Shown here one piece after another: positions 1 through 7,498 of a stretch of DNA of 8,785 nucleotides; positions within the stretch are counted from its first letter, which is position 1, and every line of letters starts with the position of its first letter. The notes below the pieces were generated by a model, which saw only the letters and a list, made by a program, of their open reading frames with translations, was not told where the DNA came from and did not search any database. Made by a program: the position numbers and the translations under genes. The stretch comes from JBNJEM01 sp051745935 (GTDB lineage: Bacteria; Planctomycetota; Planctomycetia; Pirellulales; Pirellulaceae): contig JBNJEM010000320.1 of NCBI GenBank assembly GCA_051745935.1, positions 1 to 8,785 on the forward strand. Direction: 5' to 3'.

Positions 1-69
1 GGTGGAAAGTTGCCGGGCGCAAGCCGTCCTCCCGTTGGTCGGACTCGCGGCGAACAAAGTCACCCGCGA
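1..69 (-). repeat. Dispersed ~100-bp repeat, inverted copy at left end
   Basis: Read on the minus strand, bases 69 to 1 match bases 8658-8727 at the other end of the window with about five mismatches, including an identical run of more than 20 bases that contains gaccaacgggaggacggctt. The copy lies directly after the stop codon of the glycosyltransferase gene (78-80) and runs off the window. It can form a hairpin with a perfect 7-bp stem (44-50 with 64-70) around a 13-base loop. I do not recognise the family. Its orientation is opposite to the right-end copies. Confidence 0.85.
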
Positions 70-77
70 GCGGTGTA

Positions 78-1208
78 TTATGATTCTTGCCCTTGGGAAA
101 CGGCAACAGTCGCCAAGGCGTTATCCATGGTGGCGGCGCGGCGTGACCAATCATAGCGCCGGGCTGACCGGTTGAGAAGCTCCCGCTGGCGTGGCCCGTG
201 GAGCAACTGGGGGGCGCGGGCCAATTCAACCAGCCGCTGGGCCAAGTGAGTGGCGGAGCCGTCGTGGAAAAACGACGCGGCAATGGCATCATGCTCCAGG
301 CCAAGCAGTTCGGGGTACGAGAGTCGTCTGGGGAGCAAGGGGAAGAGGCCCATCGCGATGGCTTCCATGACGGCCAGCCCAAAGAATTCGTGCAACGCGG
401 TGGATACGAAGACATCGGCTTGGCCGAGGCGGTTCAAGTACTCCTCTCGCGCCGGCAAGGGCCCCCAATGCTCGATGTATGCCGCAAGATCCTGCCGAGC
501 CGCCGCGAATGCCGGGGGCGCGTCGTGAAAGGCCTGGCCACAGACCGTCAATCGAAAATCGACGTGCTGCTGTTGGAGAAGGCGAAGGGCGTCGAAAAAC
601 GTTTCGGGATTCTTGTCGTGTTCCCAACGTGCCGCCCAGGCAATGTGGAGTGGCGGAGCAGTGGGGAGGGAACGGTGCCCAGTAACATCAACCCCGGGTG
701 ATTGGATCTGGGATTTGCGTTGAATCTCCGCCAGTTCGGTTCGCGGTACGTAGTCGGGCATTTTCGCCAGCCACGCCCGGGCAGCTTCCAAAAACGAACG
801 GCGATGAAACTCGGAATTGAACCAGACTTGGGTGGCCGCCAAGGCCGTGGTCAAGTTGGTCATGGCAAAGTGCAAATCCCGTTCGCCGGTGAATCGCGCG
901 GGGTACGTGAGCTGATTTTCATGAAAATACACGACGCGAGGCAGGGCGGAGACCCTGGTGTCCGCGAGCCCGAGAAACTGCGCCAGATCAAGCATGTCAC
1001 TGCAAAACAGCAGATCCCAGCCCGCGCCGGCATCCAAGAGCCGCCGCACTTCGCGCGCACACCAGATCCCCGCGTGTCGCATGCGCCATTTCCAGTGATG
1101 GGCGGGCAAGGTCAGAAGCTGCCAGTGGTGCCGACCGCGCCGTATCCACTGGTCCAGAAACAGCTGATGGCTGCCGCCATAATACGGTTCGATTGCAAGG
1201 ATGCGCAT
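78..1208 (-). CDS. DUF3524-type glycosyltransferase, tRNA-queuosine alpha-mannosyltransferase-like
   Basis: This 376-residue protein looks like a GT-B fold glycosyltransferase of the GTDC1/QTMAN type. Members of this family are known or proposed to transfer mannose from GDP-mannose to queuosine at the wobble base of tRNA-Asp in the cytoplasm. The N-terminal DUF3524-like half (about 1-165) opens with MRILAIEPYYGGSHQLFL and contains YFHENQLTYP (94-103). The second half has the family-like WAARWEHDKNPETFF (191-205) and a donor-site motif HEFFGLAVMEAIA (273-285) with the paired glutamates E274 and E282. No signal peptide is visible. Length is normal for a bacterial member, so the gene appears complete. 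The start is the first ATG before the conserved N-terminus, with a weak GGGGA-like upstream sequence. The upstream galM-like gene ends 48 bp before it on the same strand, so the two are probably co-transcribed. The family assignment is strong; the exact substrate in this organism is inferred. Confidence 0.85.
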   Translation of the reverse strand: MRILAIEPYYGGSHQLFLDQWIRRGRHHWQLLTLPAHHWKWRMRHAGIWCAREVRRLLDAGAGWDLLFCSDMLDLAQFLGLADTRVSALPRVVYFHENQLTYPARFTGERDLHFAMTNLTTALAATQVWFNSEFHRRSFLEAARAWLAKMPDYVPRTELAEIQRKSQIQSPGVDVTGHRSLPTAPPLHIAWAARWEHDKNPETFFDALRLLQQQHVDFRLTVCGQAFHDAPPAFAAARQDLAAYIEHWGPLPAREEYLNRLGQADVFVSTALHEFFGLAVMEAIAMGLFPLLPRRLSYPELLGLEHDAIAASFFHDGSATHLAQRLVELARAPQLLHGPRQRELLNRSARRYDWSRRAATMDNALATVAVSQGQES

Positions 1209-1256
1209 CCGCTTGTCCCCGGCAACACGCGTTACCCCGGCGTTTCCCCACCGTCC

Positions 1257-2387
1257 CTATCCCTTGGTCTGGAAGCGGTAAATGGTCAGCTGGTGATACC
1301 TTTCGCCTGGTCGAATCAGCGTTGAGGGGAAGTGAGGTTGATTGGGGGAATCTGGAAAATGTTGCGTTTCCAGGCAGAATCCGTGATACGGTCCGTAGGA
1401 CACACCTTTCGCGCCTAGTCGTCCGTTCAACGCCTTGGCCGTGTAAAACTGCATGCCCGGGGCCGTTGTATAAACCTCCATGGCGCGACCACTTTCCTCA
1501 CAATGCACATGGGCGGCCAGCCTCAAGGCCGCGCCAGCGGTCTCCTTCAAGACGTAGCAATCGTCGTAGTTCTTGCTCTCGAGCTGATCGATTCGTGAAC
1601 CGATCGAATGCGGCGTACGAAAATCCAGTGGCGTCCCTTCCACGGAAAGGATTTCGCCAGTGGGAAAACGCCGCGAGTCGGCGTCCAAGTATTGATCGGC
1701 GTTGATCATCATGACGTGATCCAAAACGTTACCCGCTCTTACACCGCCGAGGTTCCAGTACGCGTGATTGGTCAAGTTAACATGCGTCGGTTTGTCCGTC
1801 GTGGCCCAATACTCCAATACCAGCTCGTTATCGGCCGTAAGCAGATAATGCAGTTTGACCTCTAACGTGCCCGGATAGCCTTCATGCCCGTCAGGGCTGG
1901 TATGGGTGAATTCGACACCAGCCCGATCGTGCTGGCGGATGGGAGATGCGGCCCAGACGAGTTTTTGGAATCCCTCGCGCCCCCCGTGAATGTGGTGCTT
2001 TCCAGCGTTTGCGGTCAAGCGGTACTCGGTTCCATCGATGGAAAACCGGGCGTTCGCGATCCGATTGGCATAGCGGCCGACGATTGACCCGAACAGCGGA
2101 TGGCCCTTCAGGTACCGTTGTGGCGTGTCGAAATGAAGTGTGATGTTTTCTTGATCGCCCTGGTCGTCCGGTACCCTGACACCGGTAATCGTTGCTCCAT
2201 GGGTAATCACCGAGACCTCAATGCCGCGGCTATTGGTCATCGTATACTGTTCAATCTTCGTGCCATCCTCGGTCGTCGCGACGGTCTCGGCGGCCACCGT
2301 GACCTCTGGTTGCCGCGCCCGCCCGGCGGAAGCGAACATGATCGGCAGAATCGCAAGCGAACGCAACAGAGCAGTCGGTGAATTCAT
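1257..2387 (-). CDS. galM: Aldose 1-epimerase (galactose mutarotase), exported
   Basis: The product interconverts alpha and beta anomers of aldoses such as galactose or glucose. The 376-residue reading starting at 2387 is preferred over the upstream ATG at 2429 because GGAGA lies six bases before it and the N-terminus then forms a signal peptide: MNSPTALLR, a hydrophobic stretch LAILPIMFASAG, and a possible cut near residues 20-25. The protein is therefore probably periplasmic or secreted, unlike cytoplasmic GalM of the Leloir pathway. Family motifs are present: GRYANRIANARF (104-115), HIHGG with H134, TNHAYWNLGG with the proposed catalytic acid H208, YDDCYVL with sugar-binding D276 region, and FCLETQHFPDSPN with the catalytic base E340. 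All active-site positions appear intact. It precedes the glycosyltransferase gene by 48 bp. No convincing promoter was found upstream. An exported mutarotase fits a bacterium degrading extracellular polysaccharides, which is inference. Confidence 0.92.
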   Translation of the reverse strand: MNSPTALLRSLAILPIMFASAGRARQPEVTVAAETVATTEDGTKIEQYTMTNSRGIEVSVITHGATITGVRVPDDQGDQENITLHFDTPQRYLKGHPLFGSIVGRYANRIANARFSIDGTEYRLTANAGKHHIHGGREGFQKLVWAASPIRQHDRAGVEFTHTSPDGHEGYPGTLEVKLHYLLTADNELVLEYWATTDKPTHVNLTNHAYWNLGGVRAGNVLDHVMMINADQYLDADSRRFPTGEILSVEGTPLDFRTPHSIGSRIDQLESKNYDDCYVLKETAGAALRLAAHVHCEESGRAMEVYTTAPGMQFYTAKALNGRLGAKGVSYGPYHGFCLETQHFPDSPNQPHFPSTLIRPGERYHQLTIYRFQTKG

Positions 2388-2622
2388 CGCTGTTCTCCAA
2401 TGCAAGTTTTTCAGTAACACTTCAGCCATCCGGAGTCGAGCAACCGTGGGCCGGGGGTTCGCGGCGTGCAGGCCGCCATCCGCTGAAAAAAACCGTGATG
2501 ATTGAAGCCCCTGGCCGAGCGTATTCTGCCCTTGCGGTTAACTGGACAGCGCCACTTCGCGGCCATGAAAGGGCGTAAATCGTATTTCTCTCGGGAATTC
2601 ACGCCACCGGGACAAAGCCCAA
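2388..2622. other. Intergenic region upstream of galM
   Basis: This 235-bp stretch separates the end of the degraded coding remnant from the mutarotase start. I see the GGAGA ribosome binding site next to the galM start, but no clear sigma-70 type promoter, terminator or further gene. A long A run around 2484-2491 has no adjacent strong stem on the matching side. Confidence 0.5.
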
Positions 2623-3118
2623 TCATTCCAGAATTCGGTTGGCGCATGGTTTGCCCAGGGCAATCAGAGGTTTGCCTATTCTACGCAGCTCCTTTGTTGT
2701 TAGCTTGGCATTGAACGGCACGGACTTCAAGTAGGTTGTCCACAAAGTCTTGATCGCAGGGAATTCGGCTGGGAATCCGGCCCCGGGTTGAGCGACCCAT
2801 TCGTCCGTCGCCATGCGGTATACGAACGGCCATCATGGGCTTCGGCGAGGTGGTCCGGGTTTCCGTCAAGCACGATGTTGATGGATTCGGGCTTGCGGAC
2901 ATTGGGAATCAGCATCCGTTCTGGTGGTAAGGCGTGAAAGACGCGAGTTAGTTCGCGGCGGCCTTGCGCATGTCGACAGACTCGTTCCATGTCGCTCCAG
3001 TGGCCTTCCAACTGATTGGTCGTGCGGGACCGGTCGTGGTTTCCACCGCCAGGGAGCAGTTGTGGCGGATATCGCTCAATGTGTGTCAAGAGGATGGTGC
3101 AAACGTCCCGTTCGACGT
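2623..3118 (-). pseudogene. Frameshifted, startless coding remnant, possibly transposase C-terminus
   Basis: Two adjacent minus-strand frames look protein-coding and read as one broken gene. From about 3118 to 2838 the frame gives residues including RTTNQLEGHW, GRRELTRVFHALPPE and VLDGNPDHLAEA. From about 2832 to 2623 the next frame gives YRMATDEWVAQPGAGF and then AIKTLWTTYLKSV, ending RILE and TGA. The switch lies near 2828-2840, where the first frame turns into low-complexity sequence and the second has a TGA just upstream. No start codon or ribosome binding site is available: the upper end abuts the metallophosphoesterase stop. The TTNxLExxW pattern resembles the C-terminal part of DDE-type transposases, but I cannot assign an IS family and saw no terminal inverted repeats. 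It is therefore a decayed gene of uncertain origin, possibly an IS remnant. Confidence 0.5.
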
Positions 3119-3724
3119 TTAATCGGGAATCTCCCATATGATTCCTCGGGGTCCGGCATTGACGACGGGCGTGCCGGAAACGGTGGTTGAACATCCCGCG
3201 CTTTCGTGAACGTGACCGCACACCACGAGGGGCGGGTGGCACCGTTCAACCGTTTCGGCAATTGCCATACTGCCGAGATTCTCGCCTTGGGATGATTGGT
3301 CGACCGCCCCGCGAGGTGGAGAGTGTGACACGAGTATGGCATGTAAGGGGCAGTCAGCGAGCAAGCCGCGTGCCTCCTCTTCCGAATAGTCGCAGCTCCA
3401 GGAACCGAACGGCGTCACGGGAACCGCTCCTCCCATGCCCCAGAACGTCGTTCCCAGGATCTCCACGCCCGACCCGTGCAAGACGTTCGCCGCCGGCCAC
3501 CGCGCGCAGGCCTCGGCCAGTTCTTCAACCGATTCGCTGTTTCCCGGTACAAGGATAGAGGGACGATTGATCTGGGCCAACGCGTCGATCACCTCAAGGA
3601 GTCCTTTTCTTTTCGTGGCGAAATCGCCCGCGCCGACAACGATATCGGCTTCGCTTGATTGCTTCGCCAAACGCCGGGCGACCTCCACGTCACGGTGAAG
3701 GTCGCTGAACACCATAAGCCGCAT
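3119..3724 (-). CDS. Calcineurin-like metallophosphoesterase, YfcE type
   Basis: This 201-residue protein carries the ordered metal-binding motifs of the calcineurin-like phosphoesterase family: SDLHRD (D8, H10), GAGD (D34), VPGNSES (N62), VSHSPP (H134) and GHVHES (H171, H173), ending in VNAGPRG. The set is complete, so it is probably an active cytoplasmic, dinuclear-metal phosphodiesterase or phosphatase; the substrate cannot be read from sequence. The open frame extends upstream to 3844, but the start at 3724 is chosen because the conserved MRLMVFSDLH begins there, GGGAGA lies seven bases upstream, and the extension would run into the preceding gene. It starts 37 bp after the stop of the large propeller gene and is probably co-transcribed with it. 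Length is near normal for small YfcE-like members. Any functional link to the propeller protein is unknown. Confidence 0.88.
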   Translation of the reverse strand: MRLMVFSDLHRDVEVARRLAKQSSEADIVVGAGDFATKRKGLLEVIDALAQINRPSILVPGNSESVEELAEACARWPAANVLHGSGVEILGTTFWGMGGAVPVTPFGSWSCDYSEEEARGLLADCPLHAILVSHSPPRGAVDQSSQGENLGSMAIAETVERCHPPLVVCGHVHESAGCSTTVSGTPVVNAGPRGIIWEIPD

Positions 3725-3761
3725 CACACCGTCTCCCAAGCCGGACCACTCGAACCGGGCC

Positions 3762-6700
3762 TCACTCGGCCTCGCCGCCCATGCAGCGCACGCGACCATC
3801 CATGGTGGCCAGGTAGAGCCGGCCGCCGGCTGCCGCCATGCCATCGAATACTGGCGGGCTATCCAGTGCGCATTTGGTCCGCTGTTTGCCGCTGGCCGTG
3901 TCCAGTGAAAGCAGTCGCCCGCCCTTTTGTCCCGCCAGCAGCGCGTGCGGGTCGTCCGTGGAAAACAGTTCGGGTGGGCCGGCGAAGTACAATGTATCGC
4001 CCGCTTTCACCAGGGCCCGGGCCAGAATCGGTAACTGCCGCGTCCAGCGGTATTCCTTGGATTGTTGGTCCTTTTCCCCAGCGTTTTTCGCCGTCGCGAA
4101 GGCGCGGTAGTAGGTTCGGCGACGATCCTTATCCCGCGGCGAACGAAAGTGAAACACGGTCGCTCCATCGATCCCGACATGCGCCCCGTGATGGACATAC
4201 TGATTGCGTCCGAACCCGTAGACCGTATCTCCATCCACCACCAGCAACCGGCCGGCGGGGACCTGATTGCCCGTTCGCGGCCAGCCACCATAATTGGTCG
4301 CCATTCGGGTGCCCACCAGCCAGTAGGTCCGATGCCACCAGGCACCGTCGAGGAATCCGGCCGGGGCGAAGAGATGCGGTTCGGTCGGCTCCTGGACCTT
4401 GCCATCCAAGTCGAATCGGTTGTGACGCATGAACACGGAGTCGCCGTCGCTGGAGAGAATGTCCGGCTTGGCGCCCGGCATGTTCGTTCCGTGCACGACT
4501 CCCTTTGGCTGATGGCCGGTCTCCGGGTCGCGGTGATCAACCGTGGTTTCGGAAAGCAGCTGGCCCGTGGCCAGGTCGAGCCGGCACAGGCGCACGCCTC
4601 CCTCGAGGTACGAGGTTCGTCCGGCGGCACAATAGACCACGCCGTCACGCACCAACACGCTACCGTGTACTGGCCAGCATGACTCCAGCCGGCCGCGGTC
4701 CACGATCCGCTGCTCGGCCGGCGCCGCGCGGAACCGCCAAATCAACGTTCCATCGGCGGCCCGCAAACAGTAGACCCACCCGTCGGCCGAACCAAACACG
4801 CACCGTCCTTCGGTAATGGTCGGTGGCGTGTCAACCCGGCCGCCGGCCGTGAAGCGCCACGCCGTATCGCCATTGGATGCGTCGAGGGCGTGAACCTTGT
4901 GCGCGTCGACCTGGGCCACGAACAGTTTTCCATCGGCCACGACCACCGGGCTCAACGTTCCACCCAGCCGGGTTTGCCACGCACACCGCTCACAATCGCC
5001 GGCCACGGCCGCCGCGGTTTGCCCACTTCGAGCCGCGTCATGGCGATACGTTGGCCACTCCAACCCCGGATCGGAATTCGGGGAGTCGGACTTGGTGATG
5101 GGGTCATCGTAGGCGGGGCCGCGAACCAGCCGGGAGGCCGGATCGGGCTTCTCCGGTACTTGAGCAGTGGCCCGTTTCGGCGCGAAGCCATTGAAGCCGC
5201 TGAGCTTCGAGCGGATGAAACAGGCACAGGGATGGGGCGGCGTGAAGAGTAAACCGTCCGCGAACAGCACGCCGTATTGGCACGCGCCTCGCGTCCAATG
5301 GTTGGCGATGCCGCGCCCCGTCGCCACGTCGATGAATTCAACGCCGGAACGGCCCAATACGAGATACTGATCGGTGGCCCGGTTCCGATGGCAGCGGCCA
5401 TGCCCCATGCCCGGCTCGAAAAACTCTTGGTCGCGAGGGCGAGTTCGTTTCACCTCGCCAGTCCTCGGATCCCGGCCCTCGGTAATGCCCGGCTCCTTGG
5501 CTCGGACCAGCTTACCCGTCCAGACCAACCCGTCAGCCACGAGCACATCGATCGGGGCATTGTAATTCTCTTTGGCCGGACAACTCCACAACCGCTTCCC
5601 GTTCTCGGCGGAAAACGCGATCAGCTCGCCCACCGGGGCCCGGCCACCCGCACTGGAAACCGTCCACTCCACTTGGCGTCCGTCGCCGCCGTCCCCCGGC
5701 TTTTCCGACACGGCCCGGTCGGCGGAGAGCACCACGTCCTTGTAAACGACCAGCGTCGGCGCCGTCCAGCTGAGGCGTTTCCGAGCGACCGGCCGGGAGG
5801 TTCGCCAGAGCTCCTTTCCCGTGTCCGCCTCCATGCAAAAGATCTCATTCGGGTTCTGAAAGAAAATCCGCCCATTGCTCACCGCGAGCGTCACGGGCAT
5901 CAACTCGGCGGTCTCTTCATCGTCCTTCTTCCACAGTAGCTCGGCCGTGGACGCATCGAGGACCATCAGGCGTTTTTTCGGGGGTTTTTCCGAATAAGCG
6001 GGCCGCTGGGGGAAAACCGGCGCCACCCCGGGTTTCTTGCCCGCTTGACGCGCCCGCAAGGCATCGTCATCCTCTCCGGGTTCTCCCGCCACCAGGTACA
6101 ACGTCCCGTCGTCGTGAAGGATCTCGCGAGTCCCTTCGGTTCCTTGATAGGTCGTGAGCGTTTCGCCGGTCGCCGCGTCCAGAGCGGAGACGGGCGATTG
6201 GATTCCCAAGGTCACGTAAACCCGATCGCCGACAGCAACCAAACGCCGCGCCAGGTCGGGAGGCCCGCTGCGAAAGCCACGGAGATGCCATTGCCAGAGG
6301 TCGATCGGACGTTTCCACAAGACCACCCCGCTGGCGGCATCGCGAGCGACCAGCTTCCAGCGAGGTTCGAGGACCACGGCGGCCACCGGCGCTTCGTCGA
6401 CGATATAGAAAATCCGCCCGCCGCTCGAAACAGCCGCGCTGAGACTGGACAAATGGTCGTGGCTCCGCGCCCACCGCGGACCGCCGACCCATTGAAGTTG
6501 GTGCGGAGGCCCCACCACCGTGTCGTGAGACACGGCATTGTTCGTGGCGTCGTACAGAAAATGCGTCCATTGGTCAATGTTTTCCGGCCGGGGCTTAACC
6601 CGCTTCCGCCACTCACCACCTTCCCGCACAAACGCGACACCGCCGGGGGCCAGCACCCGCATCACTTCGTCCATCCCGACCCTGCCCCGTTCCTCGATCA

Positions 6701-7067
6701 CCGCCAGATTGACCAACCCGTCGACATATGGCAGCTGGCGATCCGTCCACCGTTCGATGGAGACCTCGCCACAGAGTCCCTGTTCACGCACGTGCGCGCG
6801 AGCCTTCCTCACGTTCCGGGCGTCCGCGTCGAGCCCATGGACCAGCGTGCCGCCCAGGTCGCGAAGCGCCGCGGTCAGCGCCCCATCGCCGCACCCCAGA
6901 TGGACAATCAACCCACGCCGGCCTTCGCTGCCTTGTAGCATTTCGCGCGCGGTGTCCTCCGTCGAGGCGGCGCGCATTACCGCCGAACTCCCCACCGCTG
7001 AAAGCACGACCGCCAAGGCAATCATGGCGGCCAAGGCACTCTTGAAAACCCGTTGACGAACGATCAT
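3762..7067 (-). CDS. Exported methyltransferase-like / PQQ beta-propeller fusion protein
   Basis: This is a 1101-residue protein of a family I associate with planctomycetes; its function is unknown to me. Residues 1-34 form a signal peptide (MIVRQRVFKSALAAMIALAVVLSAVGSSA). Residues about 50-150 look like a class I SAM-dependent methyltransferase core: motif I VHLGCGDG (55-62), an acidic strand end HGLDAD (77-82), and VLAPGG (138-143). From about 160 onward are PQQ/WD-like propeller blades with repeated ALDAATGE/LDASTAELLWK-type turns, in two blocks (about 185-630 and 670-1100), split by a linker and the motif WPTYRHDAARSG (671-682). A cysteine-rich section (GRCHRNRATD, GACQYG, PHPCACF, about 557-616) ends the first block. 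The start is supported by an AAAGGGGGG sequence four bases upstream, and a promoter-like sequence lies about 100 bp upstream. The metallophosphoesterase follows after 37 bp. A methyltransferase fold behind a signal peptide is odd, because SAM is cytoplasmic; the domain may bind another ligand. Confidence 0.85.
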   Translation of the reverse strand: MIVRQRVFKSALAAMIALAVVLSAVGSSAVMRAASTEDTAREMLQGSEGRRGLIVHLGCGDGALTAALRDLGGTLVHGLDADARNVRKARAHVREQGLCGEVSIERWTDRQLPYVDGLVNLAVIEERGRVGMDEVMRVLAPGGVAFVREGGEWRKRVKPRPENIDQWTHFLYDATNNAVSHDTVVGPPHQLQWVGGPRWARSHDHLSSLSAAVSSGGRIFYIVDEAPVAAVVLEPRWKLVARDAASGVVLWKRPIDLWQWHLRGFRSGPPDLARRLVAVGDRVYVTLGIQSPVSALDAATGETLTTYQGTEGTREILHDDGTLYLVAGEPGEDDDALRARQAGKKPGVAPVFPQRPAYSEKPPKKRLMVLDASTAELLWKKDDEETAELMPVTLAVSNGRIFFQNPNEIFCMEADTGKELWRTSRPVARKRLSWTAPTLVVYKDVVLSADRAVSEKPGDGGDGRQVEWTVSSAGGRAPVGELIAFSAENGKRLWSCPAKENYNAPIDVLVADGLVWTGKLVRAKEPGITEGRDPRTGEVKRTRPRDQEFFEPGMGHGRCHRNRATDQYLVLGRSGVEFIDVATGRGIANHWTRGACQYGVLFADGLLFTPPHPCACFIRSKLSGFNGFAPKRATAQVPEKPDPASRLVRGPAYDDPITKSDSPNSDPGLEWPTYRHDAARSGQTAAAVAGDCERCAWQTRLGGTLSPVVVADGKLFVAQVDAHKVHALDASNGDTAWRFTAGGRVDTPPTITEGRCVFGSADGWVYCLRAADGTLIWRFRAAPAEQRIVDRGRLESCWPVHGSVLVRDGVVYCAAGRTSYLEGGVRLCRLDLATGQLLSETTVDHRDPETGHQPKGVVHGTNMPGAKPDILSSDGDSVFMRHNRFDLDGKVQEPTEPHLFAPAGFLDGAWWHRTYWLVGTRMATNYGGWPRTGNQVPAGRLLVVDGDTVYGFGRNQYVHHGAHVGIDGATVFHFRSPRDKDRRRTYYRAFATAKNAGEKDQQSKEYRWTRQLPILARALVKAGDTLYFAGPPELFSTDDPHALLAGQKGGRLLSLDTASGKQRTKCALDSPPVFDGMAAAGGRLYLATMDGRVRCMGGEAE

Positions 7068-7168
7068 GGTGCCCCCCTTTGGGCTACGGACACAATTGAC
7101 TTTGTCACGCTGATAACAAACGCCCGTTCTCGTCCAGGCGGCTTGTCGCCAGCCCTCGCAATAAGCCC

Positions 7169-7196
7169 ATTATCGCAATTCGCCATCGCATCGCAA
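7169..7196 (-). promoter_or_regulatory. Candidate promoter for the propeller gene
   Basis: On the minus strand TTGCGA (7191-7196) and GATAAT (7169-7174) are separated by 16 bases, a reasonable sigma-70 type match. This would give a leader of about 95 bases before the start at 7067. The pentamer tcgca recurs four times between 7156 and 7195. The call rests on sequence similarity only. Confidence 0.35.
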
Positions 7197-7238
7197 GCGG
7201 CGCGTCCCAACCGGCGTCCCGAGAATCAAAAGGGTAAC

Positions 7239-7256
7239 ACTTCAGCCTGCTGAAGT
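7239..7256 (-). terminator. Weak hairpin over the csrA stop codon
   Basis: A 7-bp perfect stem (7239-7245 with 7250-7256) with a four-base loop contains the csrA stop codon (7242-7244). On the minus strand it is followed after eight bases by only four T residues. It may be a weak terminator or an RNA-stabilising hairpin at the operon end. No stronger terminator is visible before the propeller gene. Confidence 0.3.
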
Positions 7257-7496
7257 CACTTTCTGGCCCGCGTCCCTCGTGCAAGGTTCCCCGGCTTCAG
7301 AGAGAGCTGGCTGGTCATGCGCGTTGATTCGTTCCCACACCTCCCACCGGTGGACTGGGACACTGGCGTCGATCTCGAACCCCAGTTTCACGTTCGTGCC
7401 TTTAATCCCGAGCACCGTGACTTTCAACAGGCCCTGGAAGTCGCCAGCCCCGCCGACGACCACCGATTCGTGATTTTTCCTTGACAAGACTAACAT
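7242..7496 (-). CDS. csrA: CsrA-family carbon storage regulator
   Basis: CsrA is a small homodimeric RNA-binding protein that controls translation and stability of mRNAs by binding GGA motifs near ribosome binding sites. The 84-residue reading begins MLVLSRKNHESVVVGG and has the conserved beta1 LSRK and the C-terminal RNA-contact VHRWEVWERI with R50, equivalent to R44 of E. coli CsrA. The start at 7496 is chosen over the upstream ATG at 7547 because the family always begins at MLVLSRK. Two features are unusual: the beta1-beta2 region contains an extra GAGDFQGLL stretch (17-24), and a tail of about 25 residues follows the helix. The mpsC-like stop codon lies two bases before the csrA ATG and GGAGAG lies inside the last codons of mpsC, so translation is probably coupled. 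It is the last gene of the putative microcompartment-shell operon. Assignment is firm; regulatory targets are unknown. Confidence 0.9.
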   Translation of the reverse strand: MLVLSRKNHESVVVGGAGDFQGLLKVTVLGIKGTNVKLGFEIDASVPVHRWEVWERINAHDQPALSEAGEPCTRDAGQKVTSAG

Positions 7497-7498
7497 GG

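Noticed and set aside
702..1325. Long plus-strand open frame of 207 codons opposite the glycosyltransferase
   Set aside because: It is the complementary shadow of a high-GC gene whose minus-strand product has clear motifs.
2414..2427. 14-base sequence gtaacacttcagcc repeated at 7234-7247
   Set aside because: A shared 14-mer in a window of this size is not very unlikely by chance, and neither context shows mobile-element ends.
2454..2492. Possible terminator with gcggc/gccgc stem near an A run
   Set aside because: The stem is only five base pairs and the A/T run is not placed directly after it on either strand.
3725..3844. N-terminal extension of the metallophosphoesterase to 3844
   Set aside because: The extension overlaps the end of the propeller gene and precedes the conserved family N-terminus; the internal ATG has a good ribosome binding site.
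3659..4432. Plus-strand open frame of 257 codons opposite the propeller gene
   Set aside because: The composition is rich in Arg, Pro and Ser with no domain pattern, as expected for an antisense frame in GC-rich DNA.
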